IMG/VR virus record: IMGVR_UViG_3300006077_000018
Coordinates: 1-32,426 of that record
From: a virus
Reading direction: 5' to 3' (one strand)
DNA length: 32,426 nucleotides
Shown: piece by piece, positions 1 to 7,463 of the stretch
Layout: each line of letters opens with the position of its first letter
Position numbering within the stretch: the first letter of the stretch is position 1
The notes under the pieces: generated by a model
What the model was told of the DNA's origin: nothing
The model's input: the letters and a program-made list of their open reading frames with translations, nothing else
Database searches by the model: none
Position numbers and translations under genes: made by a program

Positions 1-1446
1 AAAGCAGGTAAAGATAGATACAGCGATAATAGTAATGTTTGGCTCATAATGGAGCAAAGTTTCCATAAAGATAATAAGTATAGAAAAACTATTGAAGCAT
101 TAAAAGCATTTGATAGTATTTATGTACTTAGAGATGAGTACTCTAAAGCATCTAGTGGAAAAAGACATAAAGAGATTATTAGCTTTTTAGACCCAGTAAA
201 AACTATAGGATTTGATGCTACACCTATAGATAGTCTAACTAGAGCTGTTATTCAAAAAGAAAATATAAAACAGTTCTATTCAGTAGAAAAGGCTATTGAC
301 AATGGATATTGGAAGAAACCAGTATATATTATTCCTAAAGCATCTAAAGAGCTTAATTTAGATGAAGTTAAAACTACATCAATGGGAGATTTTGATACAT
401 CAGAATTAAGTGAAAAAATGCAAAATATTATATTTATATCATCAATTCTAAAAGGTATTAAAGATAAGTTTGGAACTGATAAAAAATGGATTATCTACTG
501 TGTTGATATAGCTCACGCAGAAATGGTAACTAATTTAGTTAAAGAGATATTAACAGATAAAGTAGGAGTGGTTCACTCAAAGAAGAGTACAGCAAAAAAT
601 GAATTAACTATTGAAGCATTTAAATCAGATGGACCAATAGTAAATAGTCTAAGAGATAATTTATTTGATGAAGAAAAAGATTTAGAGGTTAATGTATTAG
701 TATCTGTAATGAGCTTAACAATAGGCTTCGATGCTCCAATAGCTGATGGAATAATTAACTTTAGACCAACTAATATACTTAAGTTATGGCATCAATTTGG
801 CTCACGTGCAAATACACCATACAAAGGTAAAGATACAGCATATATTATTGATGCAGGATTATGTAGTGTTAGATTAGGTTTCCTTGAAGAGCCACTATTA
901 ATGCTAGAGCCAGATACTAGCACTAGAGAGGCAAAAAAGGCTCTTAAATCGTTAAATAAAGAGTCTATAATCAATTATACTGACTCATATGATAAAGAGC
1001 TTAAATTCGAAAATATAGAGTTATTAGAGCAGACTTATCTAAAAGAGAAAGATAATATCTATAATAAGTCTTTTGATAAGTTATTGAAGCTATATGATGC
1101 AGAAACAGAACTTGAAAGAATAATAGAGATTGCATATGCTATTTGGTTCTATCTTGAAAAAGGTTATTTACTAAAGCAGAAACATAATAGTGTAGATTGG
1201 ATTTTAGATGGTATTAATGAAGCAATCAAAGAAGCAGAGGAAGATGGATTTGAAGTACATATAGATAGATTAACCTCATCTATTAAAAAGAGAACCAAGA
1301 ACATCATTAAACAAGGCAAAAAGATAGCATCATTAAGATACTTTGCAGATTGGCTCTTAAATGAGTCAAAAATGAAATTTATCTATAAAACTAGAGCTAA
1401 AGATGAAGATACAGATGAATATTTTGATGCAGAAGTACCATACTAG
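1..1446 (+). CDS. Superfamily II DNA helicase, C-terminal part (5' end outside window)
   Basis: The frame is open from base 1, so the first ATG at 49 is internal and the gene begins outside the window; the Walker A motif is not present here. Helicase features seen: a DEY motif-II-like stretch near 130-145, a motif-III-like GFDATP at nt 208-225, a motif-V-like block ending IGFDAP (nt 694-738), and a motif-VI-like HQFGSRA with the arginine codon at 805-807, followed by GKDTAYIIDAG. That order is typical of the RecA-like domain 2 of SF2 (DEAD/DEAH-like) helicases of phages. The last ~170 residues are charged and helical and not recognised. Likely role: unwinding DNA in phage replication or recombination. 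It is followed after 35 nt by a promoter-like spacer. Assignment to SF2 is firm; the exact substrate is unknown. Confidence 0.8.
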   Translation, partial: KAGKDRYSDNSNVWLIMEQSFHKDNKYRKTIEALKAFDSIYVLRDEYSKASSGKRHKEIISFLDPVKTIGFDATPIDSLTRAVIQKENIKQFYSVEKAIDNGYWKKPVYIIPKASKELNLDEVKTTSMGDFDTSELSEKMQNIIFISSILKGIKDKFGTDKKWIIYCVDIAHAEMVTNLVKEILTDKVGVVHSKKSTAKNELTIEAFKSDGPIVNSLRDNLFDEEKDLEVNVLVSVMSLTIGFDAPIADGIINFRPTNILKLWHQFGSRANTPYKGKDTAYIIDAGLCSVRLGFLEEPLLMLEPDTSTREAKKALKSLNKESIINYTDSYDKELKFENIELLEQTYLKEKDNIYNKSFDKLLKLYDAETELERIIEIAYAIWFYLEKGYLLKQKHNSVDWILDGINEAIKEAEEDGFEVHIDRLTSSIKKRTKNIIKQGKKIASLRYFADWLLNESKMKFIYKTRAKDEDTDEYFDAEVPY

Positions 1447-1478
1447 GTTCTATTTGTATAAATTAATTTAAAGGAATA
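1446..1478 (+). promoter_or_regulatory. Promoter-like element, copy 1, plus RBS
   Basis: The spacer after the helicase stop contains GGTTCTATTTGTATAAATTA, with a -10-like TATAAA at 1457-1462 directly preceded by a T-run and TG. AAAGGAATAAAA then leads into the ATG at 1482. Nearly the same block lies before the SSB-like gene (6527-6568). The conserved arrangement (GGTTCT, T-rich tract, TGTATAAATTAA, AAAGGA) suggests a promoter recognised by the host sigma-70 or a phage factor. No -35 box is obvious, as is common in Campylobacterota. Confidence 0.45.
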
Positions 1479-1481
1479 AAA

Positions 1482-2126
1482 ATGAGTTATTTTTCAAGTA
1501 AAGAGAAGAAAGGAACAAGAGTTTGGAGTTTTCAATATGGCTGGGGAACAATAGAAGATGTTGTTGATGCAGGAGCTATTGATGAAAGTATAATTTCGAG
1601 TGGATTGGTACTAAAAGTAAAATTTGATAATAAACAATACGACACTAGCATTTTTTATTATACATTAGATGGAGTTATGTTTGAAACCTATGAGAACCAA
1701 ACACTATTCTATGATGAAGTAAAATATGAAATACCTAAAAAACCAAATGTTGAACTAACAGATGGAGAATATCTAATCTGTTTAAATGACAATATAGCAA
1801 GCAATGATAAACATTTTAAAAGTTCTAGAGTAGGTAATTTTTCTATAGAAAATGGACTATTTAGAAATGATAAAATAACAGTAAAACTTGCATTAAAGCA
1901 AATAAAAAAGTTTACAAAGTTATTGGCTCTTAGAGATCAAGAATGTGAACTTAGTAGAAATCATATGTTTGAAGAGGGAGAAATCAACTATTATATATCT
2001 TATTCAGATAAATATTCTGTTAAAGGTGAACGATTTAACAATAATCCAACATCAGTATATTTTATTACAGAAGAAGATGCACAAAAAGTTTGTGATATTT
2101 TAAATGAAGGGAGATTTGAATTATGA
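1482..2126 (+). CDS. Hypothetical phage protein, 214 aa
   Basis: No firm family assignment. The N-terminal ~70 residues begin KKGTRVWSFQYGWGTIEDV and continue VKFDNKQYDTSIFYYTLDGV. This resembles the small beta-barrel-like 'KG..V..I.YGWG.V' module seen at the start of many hypothetical phage proteins. The C-terminal half (LLALRDQECELSRN, then YYISYSDKYSV and FITEEDAQKVCDILN) matches the layout of another common uncharacterised phage module. No catalytic motif, signal peptide or membrane segment was seen. The start has AAAGGA 7 nt upstream and lies just after a promoter-like block. The stop overlaps the next ATG by 4 nt (ATGA), so translation is probably coupled. Confidence 0.75.
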   Translation: MSYFSSKEKKGTRVWSFQYGWGTIEDVVDAGAIDESIISSGLVLKVKFDNKQYDTSIFYYTLDGVMFETYENQTLFYDEVKYEIPKKPNVELTDGEYLICLNDNIASNDKHFKSSRVGNFSIENGLFRNDKITVKLALKQIKKFTKLLALRDQECELSRNHMFEEGEINYYISYSDKYSVKGERFNNNPTSVYFITEEDAQKVCDILNEGRFEL

Positions 2127-2518
2127 GTAAATATTTAGATTTAGTAAAAGAGATAAAGAACAATCCAGATGATTTGAGTGAGTTTAAGTTTCATATATAT
2201 TGGAACAGAAATGGTGGAGCAAGAATATACAGACACTATACACCAACAAAAATATCAGCAGGTGGATATGGATACGATAGAGGCAGTACAGTATTATCAA
2301 CATTAATTAACGGAGTTATTGGAGAGCAGGATTACAAATATGCATATACTGACGGTGGTTCTGGTAAAAGAACTATAGCTGATGGTATAGGTATTGAAGA
2401 AGTAATTAATACCTTTGAGAAACTAGATGGTTGCTCATTAGATGTTTTATATGGTGCAAAAGATTTTACTGTATATAAAATTAAATTCAATAAAGAACTT
2501 ATTGAAAAGGAGAAATAA
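2123..2518 (+). CDS. Hypothetical protein, 131 aa
   Basis: Small soluble protein with the conserved-looking segment ISAGGYGYDRGSTVLSTLIN around residues 44-63. This resembles a widespread short phage hypothetical family containing GGYGYDK.ST, for which no function is established. There are no cysteine clusters or membrane segments. The start codon overlaps the stop of the upstream gene (ATGA, 4 nt) with GAAGGGAG just upstream. The stop TAA shares its last base with the ATG of the 50-aa gene that follows. It belongs to the same early-type operon as the helicase and primase genes. Confidence 0.75.
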   Translation: MSKYLDLVKEIKNNPDDLSEFKFHIYWNRNGGARIYRHYTPTKISAGGYGYDRGSTVLSTLINGVIGEQDYKYAYTDGGSGKRTIADGIGIEEVINTFEKLDGCSLDVLYGAKDFTVYKIKFNKELIEKEK

Positions 2519-2670
2519 TGGATTTAGCAAAAGCATATGAGATAGCCGTATTAGACGGTTATCGAACTGGAAAAGATTTTAAAGAGTATTTAAAAGCAAG
2601 AGCTATTGTGGATAACTCTAACGGAGAAGCAAGAAAAGCTTTCTATAAAAAGTTTTCAGTAGCAAAATAG
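2518..2670 (+). CDS. Small hypothetical protein, 50 aa
   Basis: A short open frame starting MDLAKAYEIAVLDGYRTGKD and ending KKFSVAK. Evidence that it is real: a strong AAAAGGAG site 7 nt before the ATG, a TAATG overlap with the upstream stop, coding-like composition, and it exactly fills the gap between its neighbours. The product would be small, helical and basic near its C-terminus. Function unknown. Confidence 0.65.
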   Translation: MDLAKAYEIAVLDGYRTGKDFKEYLKARAIVDNSNGEARKAFYKKFSVAK

Positions 2671-2679
2671 GAACTAAAT

Positions 2680-3627
2680 ATGGAAGATAAAAAAAGAATA
2701 GATTTACATACACTTAAGTATATAAAATCAAATAACTGGTTCTGGAATATAGCAAAAAACAAGAAGAGGAAGCAAGACAAAAATATAGATTTTCTATTTG
2801 AAAGATTTGAAGAGTTCAAGAAAGATTATGAAGAGATGATTGATGAACTGTTAATCAAAGATAAATATCTAAGACAGTATAAAGAGATATATAGGCTTTA
2901 TAGGAAAGACATATTGTTATATTATACAAATTCTTCTTACTACACGATGTTCTTGAAAGATAAATTAAGATTTAGATTAAAAAAGAATGGAAATAGATAT
3001 AGAAAGATTAAAAATATAACAAATATAATCAATATGTATATTGATGAACTAGAGAATTTGAGAGTAAAACCTATCAAAACAACATTTCTTGTATCTCAAT
3101 CAGAAATAGAGAAAGAGCTTATAAATATTAACAAACTCTATTCAATGAAAAAAGGAGATATACTTGTATTTTATAGATTTTTTAATCATTGTGAAACAAA
3201 AGAAGATGTATTAAGTGCATTTGAGAGATTAGATAGAGTGTATGATGTCGTATATAAAGACTCTAGGGACTCAATGAATAGAAGGTCAGAGAAATCAAAA
3301 GAGCCATTACAAAGATTTTTAAGAAATAGCGGTATAAAAGGCATAAATATAGGTCTACACTATCCACCAAATATAAGAAAGCAGAGAAAAGTATTTTATG
3401 GATATGACAAAAAGTCTTTTCAAAAGAGAGTTATAGTTCTAAAATTTGCTGAAGAGTACTATAACTATATGATAGATGGAAAGATTAGAGAACATATAGA
3501 TTGGTTCTTTAGTATGTTTACTAGAGGTAAGCATTTACAAACAATAAAGGAGTGGAACGATGAAGCTATTGGATATAGTAGGTTCTTTAGTGAAAAATAT
3601 AGAGCATACAACAAAAACAAAAATTGA
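2680..3627 (+). CDS. Basic hypothetical protein, 315 aa
   Basis: The product is rich in Lys, Arg and Tyr, with long charged helices (residues 35-70 FEEFKKDYEEMIDEL) and a basic middle section (KNGNRYRKIKNI). The composition fits a nucleic-acid-binding protein, but no domain or catalytic motif was recognised. The start at 2680 is the first ATG after the 50-aa gene; its RBS (GGAACTAA) is weak, so the start is the least certain part. The last 68 nt overlap the start of the ATPase-primase gene in another frame, an unusually long overlap for this window. Position suggests a replication-related role, by inference only. Confidence 0.65.
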   Translation: MEDKKRIDLHTLKYIKSNNWFWNIAKNKKRKQDKNIDFLFERFEEFKKDYEEMIDELLIKDKYLRQYKEIYRLYRKDILLYYTNSSYYTMFLKDKLRFRLKKNGNRYRKIKNITNIINMYIDELENLRVKPIKTTFLVSQSEIEKELININKLYSMKKGDILVFYRFFNHCETKEDVLSAFERLDRVYDVVYKDSRDSMNRRSEKSKEPLQRFLRNSGIKGINIGLHYPPNIRKQRKVFYGYDKKSFQKRVIVLKFAEEYYNYMIDGKIREHIDWFFSMFTRGKHLQTIKEWNDEAIGYSRFFSEKYRAYNKNKN

Positions 3628-5578
3628 TGAAAATATTGTAATTAATAATTTGTTTTTCTTTATAGGTTCTATACTTGGACTAAAAAGAGTTAAAGTAAAT
3701 GGTAAATTTGCAAACTATTTTGGAATAACATTTGCACCTAGTGGAAGCGGTAAAGATTACTCATTAGATTTAATTGAAAAAACTTTTAAATTTGATTATG
3801 TAGAGATATTAACAGATGATTTTAAAGAGTGTAATCCAGAGCCAATAAGCGGTTCATTCAATGAAGATGGATTTAATGTACCTAATAACTATAAAATACC
3901 ATTACAAGGTACACTAGAGGGTCTATTGGCAGTAAGTCAATTCTTTGATAGAATAAATAAAGGTTCAATAAACCTAGTTGAAACAGAGTTTGGCTCAATT
4001 ATGAATAAAAACATAACAAATACTCTAATCAAGTTATGGCAATCAGGAACATTTGATGGTTCAGTAAATGTTCATAATAAGTACAAACCAGTATATAATG
4101 TACCAAGTAATGTAATACTATTTGGAAGTCCTAGTACATTTGAAAGAGATAGTAATAAACAAGCAGAACTACTTGATATTTTAGAAAGTGGATTAGCTAG
4201 AAGATGCTTCTTTGTAAATAGCAATAACAATAAGATAGAGCATTCAGATGGCAATGAAGATTTAAGATATATAGAGTTATTAAAATATGTATACACTTTT
4301 ATTAGATTGATAGATGACAATAAAGAATTTATAGTAAATAGTGAACTATTAAATGATTATAGAAGTAAACTAATAAACCAATATAATCAAGAGCCAACAG
4401 AGATAAACAGAATCATTGCTAACTCTATAGATAAGATTGAAAGACTATCGGTCATAATAGCCATTATTAATGGAAATGATGAGCCAACAGAAGATGATAT
4501 ATCCTATGCTATTGATTGGGCTAAAAAGTCAAATATGGCTTTGCTAGAAGTGTTTAAACCTAAACAACCATATCTGAAGATATTTGACTATCTAAAGTGG
4601 AAAAAGATTGCTTATAAGACAGAGGTATTAGACGCAATAAATATAAAGTTAAGAAAAACAGAATTAGAGGAGCAGTTAGATTTACTAAAAGATTATGCAT
4701 ACAGAAAGGATTATACATTAACTGTAAGAAATAATAATGTATCAATGAAAGCAATAGAAGATGTTACATTAAAAGAGATTATTGTATCTATTAATCAGGA
4801 GGGCTTAAAAGAAAAAGGTAAAGAAACTAAATCTTTATACATTCCATTCCTTGATGGAGAACGAAGTATAGAAACTTTAGTTAAATCAAATACTGATTGG
4901 TTCTCTTTTATACATTATTCAGGAACAAGAAATCAGAAAAACGCAATACCAGTAGTTAATACAATAGCGTTTGATATAGATGATATGTTAAAGCTTGAAT
5001 TGGCTCAAAATTTATTAATACCATATGCATATATCATTTATACAACTAGAAATCATCAAAAAGAGAAAAATGGTTTTGTAGCTGATAGATACAGAATAAT
5101 TTTACCTCTTAAAAAGGAGTTTAGATATGAAGATGTAAATCATTATAAAGAGTTTGTTAAAAATATAGCATATATATTAGGTATTGAAAATGCAGTTGAT
5201 TATTCAACTGTAGAGCCAAGTAGGTTATGGTATACGAATAGTGAAGCATTAGTCTATACAAATAGAATAAAAGAACTGTTTGATACAACTTTAGCGATAC
5301 CTGATACAAAAGAGCAATTAGCTGTTTCAAACGCTCTAAGAGTAGTAGATACAGCTAACCTAGATAAAAGAATTGATGGTGCTACTAAATGGGCAGTATC
5401 TAATGCTATTACTGGTTCTAGAAATACAATACTATTTAGATATGGAACTATGGTAAAAGATATTACTGGAGATAAGCAAGAAGCTAAAGATATGGTTCTT
5501 TATGTAAATTCTCTTTTATCAGATGCATTGAGTGAAATAGAAATTGAAAAAACAATATTTAAGAGATTGAACAAATGA
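3560..5578 (+). CDS. P-loop ATPase (DUF3987-like) fused to AEP-type primase domain, 672 aa
   Basis: The N-terminal half has a Walker-A-like APSGSGKD at residues 59-66 (Asp where Ser/Thr is usual). Further features resemble DUF3987-type phage ATPase/helicase proteins: ETEFGSIMN, a sensor-like NVILFGSP and GLARRCFF. The C-terminal part has archaeo-eukaryotic primase (AEP) hallmarks: AFDIDD with D472 and D474, TTRNH with H499, RYRIILPL at 511-518, and DYSTVEPSRLW with D547 and R555. A PriCT-like tail (GSRNTILFRYGTMVKD...EIEIEKTIF) follows. Expected role: priming and possibly unwinding DNA at the phage fork. The start at 3560 is supported by AAAGGAG 8 nt upstream, and no other Met occurs early. 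The domain order (ATPase first, AEP last) is the reverse of the usual primase-helicase fusion. Confidence 0.65.
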   Translation: MKLLDIVGSLVKNIEHTTKTKIDENIVINNLFFFIGSILGLKRVKVNGKFANYFGITFAPSGSGKDYSLDLIEKTFKFDYVEILTDDFKECNPEPISGSFNEDGFNVPNNYKIPLQGTLEGLLAVSQFFDRINKGSINLVETEFGSIMNKNITNTLIKLWQSGTFDGSVNVHNKYKPVYNVPSNVILFGSPSTFERDSNKQAELLDILESGLARRCFFVNSNNNKIEHSDGNEDLRYIELLKYVYTFIRLIDDNKEFIVNSELLNDYRSKLINQYNQEPTEINRIIANSIDKIERLSVIIAIINGNDEPTEDDISYAIDWAKKSNMALLEVFKPKQPYLKIFDYLKWKKIAYKTEVLDAINIKLRKTELEEQLDLLKDYAYRKDYTLTVRNNNVSMKAIEDVTLKEIIVSINQEGLKEKGKETKSLYIPFLDGERSIETLVKSNTDWFSFIHYSGTRNQKNAIPVVNTIAFDIDDMLKLELAQNLLIPYAYIIYTTRNHQKEKNGFVADRYRIILPLKKEFRYEDVNHYKEFVKNIAYILGIENAVDYSTVEPSRLWYTNSEALVYTNRIKELFDTTLAIPDTKEQLAVSNALRVVDTANLDKRIDGATKWAVSNAITGSRNTILFRYGTMVKDITGDKQEAKDMVLYVNSLLSDALSEIEIEKTIFKRLNK

Positions 5579-5766
5579 TTTATATGGAAATAGATTTAGA
5601 AATATTCAATAAACCTAAAATATTAATCAAGGAGGTTGAAACAGATAAATTGATAAAAGTCATAAAACCTAAAAGAGAGTTTTTATGGAAAGTAGCTGGA
5701 GATGTTTTGGTTCAAATAACCGAGTATAACAATAAATTAAAAGGAGAAACTAATGAAAATAGTTAA
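5575..5766 (+). CDS. Small hypothetical protein, 63 aa
   Basis: A short acidic/basic mixed protein, mostly predicted strand then helix, with no recognised family. Its ATG overlaps the stop of the primase gene (ATGA). A second ATG at 5584 is an alternative start. Its 3' end overlaps the Sak4-like gene by 14 nt, so it forms a translationally linked bridge between primase and recombinase genes. Function unknown. Confidence 0.55.
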   Translation: MIYMEIDLEIFNKPKILIKEVETDKLIKVIKPKREFLWKVAGDVLVQITEYNNKLKGETNENS

Positions 5767-6457
5767 TTTGAGTGAAGTAGAAAAAGTAGATAGCCTAAAA
5801 GCATTAATCTATGCTAAATCAGGTGCAGGTAAAACTTTTAGTATTAAATCTTTTGCAAAAAGACATAAAGTTTTACTAATCAATATGGAGTCTGGAACTA
5901 ACACTATGAAAGATTTTAGCGATGAAGAGAAAGCTAATATAGATGTAGTTAGCACAAAATCATTAGAAGAAATTAGAGAAATCTATACATATCTTACGTT
6001 GAAAGAACACAATTATAAAACTGTAGTGCTAGATAGTCTATCGGAACTATCAGATATTGTGTTTAATTCAGTTAAATCTGACCCAACATATCAAGACCCT
6101 AAGATGGCTCTAAAGATGTGGGGAGAAATAGCTGAAAAGCAAATAAACATATGTAAATCATTTAGAGACATAAGAGAAATGAATGTTGTATTGCTAGCTC
6201 TTGAAGAACAAACAACAAAAGACTTTAAAGATTATGCACAGCCGTTAATGAATGGTCAAAAGGCTACAAAACGATTAGCATCATTATATGACTTAGTTGG
6301 GAGAATAGAACTAGATGAAGATAACAAAAGAAGTCTGGTTCTTGATAGTACTAATTGTGAAAGTAAAGTTAGAAGTAGACAATTCAACTCATCAGAACCA
6401 ATGACAGTAGATGACCCTCTAGGTTCTCTTTGGGACAAAGGTTATTTGAAAAACTAA
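5753..6457 (+). CDS. Sak4-like RecA-fold ATPase (phage single-strand annealing/recombination), 234 aa
   Basis: Walker A is AKSGAGKT at residues 21-28 and Walker B is KTVVLDS ending at D94, followed by a Ser/Glu-rich segment. The arrangement (short N-terminus, NMESGTNTM after strand 2, then LALEEQTTKD) is that of the phage AAA_24/Sak4 group. These are minimal RecA cores that assist annealing of single-stranded DNA together with an SSB. The start has AAAAGGAG 7 nt upstream. The SSB-like gene, the Cas4/RecB-like nuclease and the RusA-like resolvase follow directly, which supports a recombination module. It is terminated by a hairpin at 6514-6536. Confidence in the fold is high; the precise biochemical role is inferred from the family. 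Confidence 0.75.
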   Translation: MKIVNLSEVEKVDSLKALIYAKSGAGKTFSIKSFAKRHKVLLINMESGTNTMKDFSDEEKANIDVVSTKSLEEIREIYTYLTLKEHNYKTVVLDSLSELSDIVFNSVKSDPTYQDPKMALKMWGEIAEKQINICKSFRDIREMNVVLLALEEQTTKDFKDYAQPLMNGQKATKRLASLYDLVGRIELDEDNKRSLVLDSTNCESKVRSRQFNSSEPMTVDDPLGSLWDKGYLKN

Positions 6458-6513
6458 TCAATATGTGGTTGTAAGAGGTTGGGAATTTATTGGTTAGCTA
6501 AGCAATAGAGGTT
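6458..6513 (+). promoter_or_regulatory. Intergenic spacer with 16-bp dyad at 6490-6505
   Basis: The gap between the Sak4-like and SSB-like genes begins with ~55 nt without a credible ORF. It holds TTGGTTAGCTAAGCAA at 6490-6505, a dyad symmetric in 14 of 16 positions. Its location ~30 nt upstream of the promoter-like copy 2 would suit an operator. In AT-rich DNA a chance dyad is also possible. Confidence 0.3.
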
Positions 6514-6536
6514 AAAGAACTTTTTTGGTTCTTTTT
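6514..6536 (+). terminator. Probable rho-independent terminator after the Sak4-like gene
   Basis: AAAGAAC (6514-6520) can pair with GTTCTTT (6528-6534) around a 7-nt T-rich loop, and the RNA then continues in U. The stem is only 7 bp with two G-C pairs, so termination may be partial. The T-run is shared with the T-rich segment of the next promoter-like element. Confidence 0.5.
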
Positions 6537-6565
6537 GTATAAATTAAATTAAATTAAAAGGATAA
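6527..6565 (+). promoter_or_regulatory. Promoter-like element, copy 2, plus RBS
   Basis: GGTTCTTTTTGTATAAATTA starts at 6527 with TATAAA at 6538-6543, preceded by TTTTTG. It is followed by a repeated AAATT stretch and AAAAGGATAAACA before the ATG at 6569. It matches copy 1 at 1446 almost base for base over the first 20 nt. It would restart transcription after the terminator so that the SSB is expressed independently and strongly. Confidence 0.45.
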
Positions 6566-6568
6566 ACA

Positions 6569-7231
6569 ATGTTTGATGTAAAATTAGATGAGAGTATGTT
6601 AAATGAAGTAAAGAGTGCTGATATTAAAGAGTATTTAAAACCATCAGGTTTAAGATATATAAGAATTAGTGAAGCATATGGTGATAAATCACTAGGTGGA
6701 GCAAATTTTATTCGTATTAACTTTGATGCAAAAGCAACTGATGAAGAGATTAAGGACAATGCAGAATTAGCTAATAATGGTATAAAAGGTAGTTTTAACC
6801 TATATATCTCTAGTGGTGATGATAAAGGCAACAAGACAACTTTTACTGATAAAAGTGGTAGAGAAAGACCATTACCTGCTTGGGGTCAATTAAAATCAAT
6901 CTTAGAAGCTTGTGGTGTTAATAAAGACCTAAATACATTTATTGCAAGTGGAATTGATGGTGTAATCGAAATTGGCTCTGAAAAGAAAAAAGTTAAAATA
7001 TTCCAAGATTTAATTGGTAAAGAATGCTATCTTGGATTAGTGCAGAAAAATGATGATTATGGTAACTTAGAACTTAAATGTGCTTGTAGTATAGATACTC
7101 AAAAAGATGAGCTAGATAAAAAAGCTAAAGCATTAGATAAAGCACAGGAAAAAGAGAACAAAAAAGAACCTGCATCTACTAAAACTGAAGCTAAGAAAGA
7201 AGAGGTTGAAAAGCAAACTAGCGGTTGGTAA
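6569..7231 (+). CDS. Probable single-stranded-DNA-binding protein, 220 aa
   Basis: Residues ~20-170 look like an OB-fold-type beta-rich domain (YIRISEAYG, ANFIRINFDAKA, GSFNLYISSGDDKGN, KVKIFQDLIGKECYLGL). A long low-complexity Lys/Glu-rich linker follows (~175-215) and the protein ends SGW. A compact OB domain plus a charged tail ending in an aromatic residue is what phage SSBs look like, although the tail here is basic-mixed rather than the classic acidic tip. Support also comes from the neighbours: Sak4-like ATPase upstream, nuclease and RusA-like resolvase downstream. It has its own promoter-like block and RBS (AAAAGGAT). The stop codon lies in the loop of a strong hairpin (7217-7242). 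No sequence signature is decisive, so the function is inferred. Confidence 0.5.
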   Translation: MFDVKLDESMLNEVKSADIKEYLKPSGLRYIRISEAYGDKSLGGANFIRINFDAKATDEEIKDNAELANNGIKGSFNLYISSGDDKGNKTTFTDKSGRERPLPAWGQLKSILEACGVNKDLNTFIASGIDGVIEIGSEKKKVKIFQDLIGKECYLGLVQKNDDYGNLELKCACSIDTQKDELDKKAKALDKAQEKENKKEPASTKTEAKKEEVEKQTSGW

Positions 7232-7242
7232 CAACTGCTAGT
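7217..7242 (+). promoter_or_regulatory. 11-bp RNA hairpin with GUAA tetraloop over the SSB stop codon
   Basis: ACTAGCGGTTG (7217-7227) pairs with CAACTGCTAGT (7232-7242), with one G-U wobble and no mismatch. The loop GTAA (7228-7231) has the GNRA form. The TAA stop of the SSB-like gene is inside the loop. No U-run follows (AAGCAAAAAAAGG), so it is not a standard terminator. An mRNA-stabilising or processing structure is more likely. Confidence 0.6.
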
Positions 7243-7262
7243 AAGCAAAAAAAGGATACAAA

Positions 7263-7463
7263 ATGAACAAAAAAATCTATAACAAACTTAAAGAGAAGTA
7301 TTCAGATGTATTGTATATTGGAAATGGATTATATGTATGTAATGTTTTAAATATGTGGTATGACTTATATCACAACGATAACTTTCTAAATACATATGTA
7401 GTATTTGAAGATATGCAAGATGCAATAAGCTTAATTAAACAACAAAAGGAAAAACAATGTTAA
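7263..7463 (+). CDS. Small hypothetical protein, 66 aa
   Basis: Short protein with alternating aromatic strands (YIGNGLYVCNVLNMWYDLY) and a C-terminal helix (DMQDAISLIKQQKEKQ). No family recognised. The RBS AAAAAGGATACAAA is well placed. The 3' end overlaps the nuclease gene by 7 nt, so it is probably co-translated with it. An accessory role to the nuclease cannot be judged from sequence. Confidence 0.6.
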   Translation: MNKKIYNKLKEKYSDVLYIGNGLYVCNVLNMWYDLYHNDNFLNTYVVFEDMQDAISLIKQQKEKQC

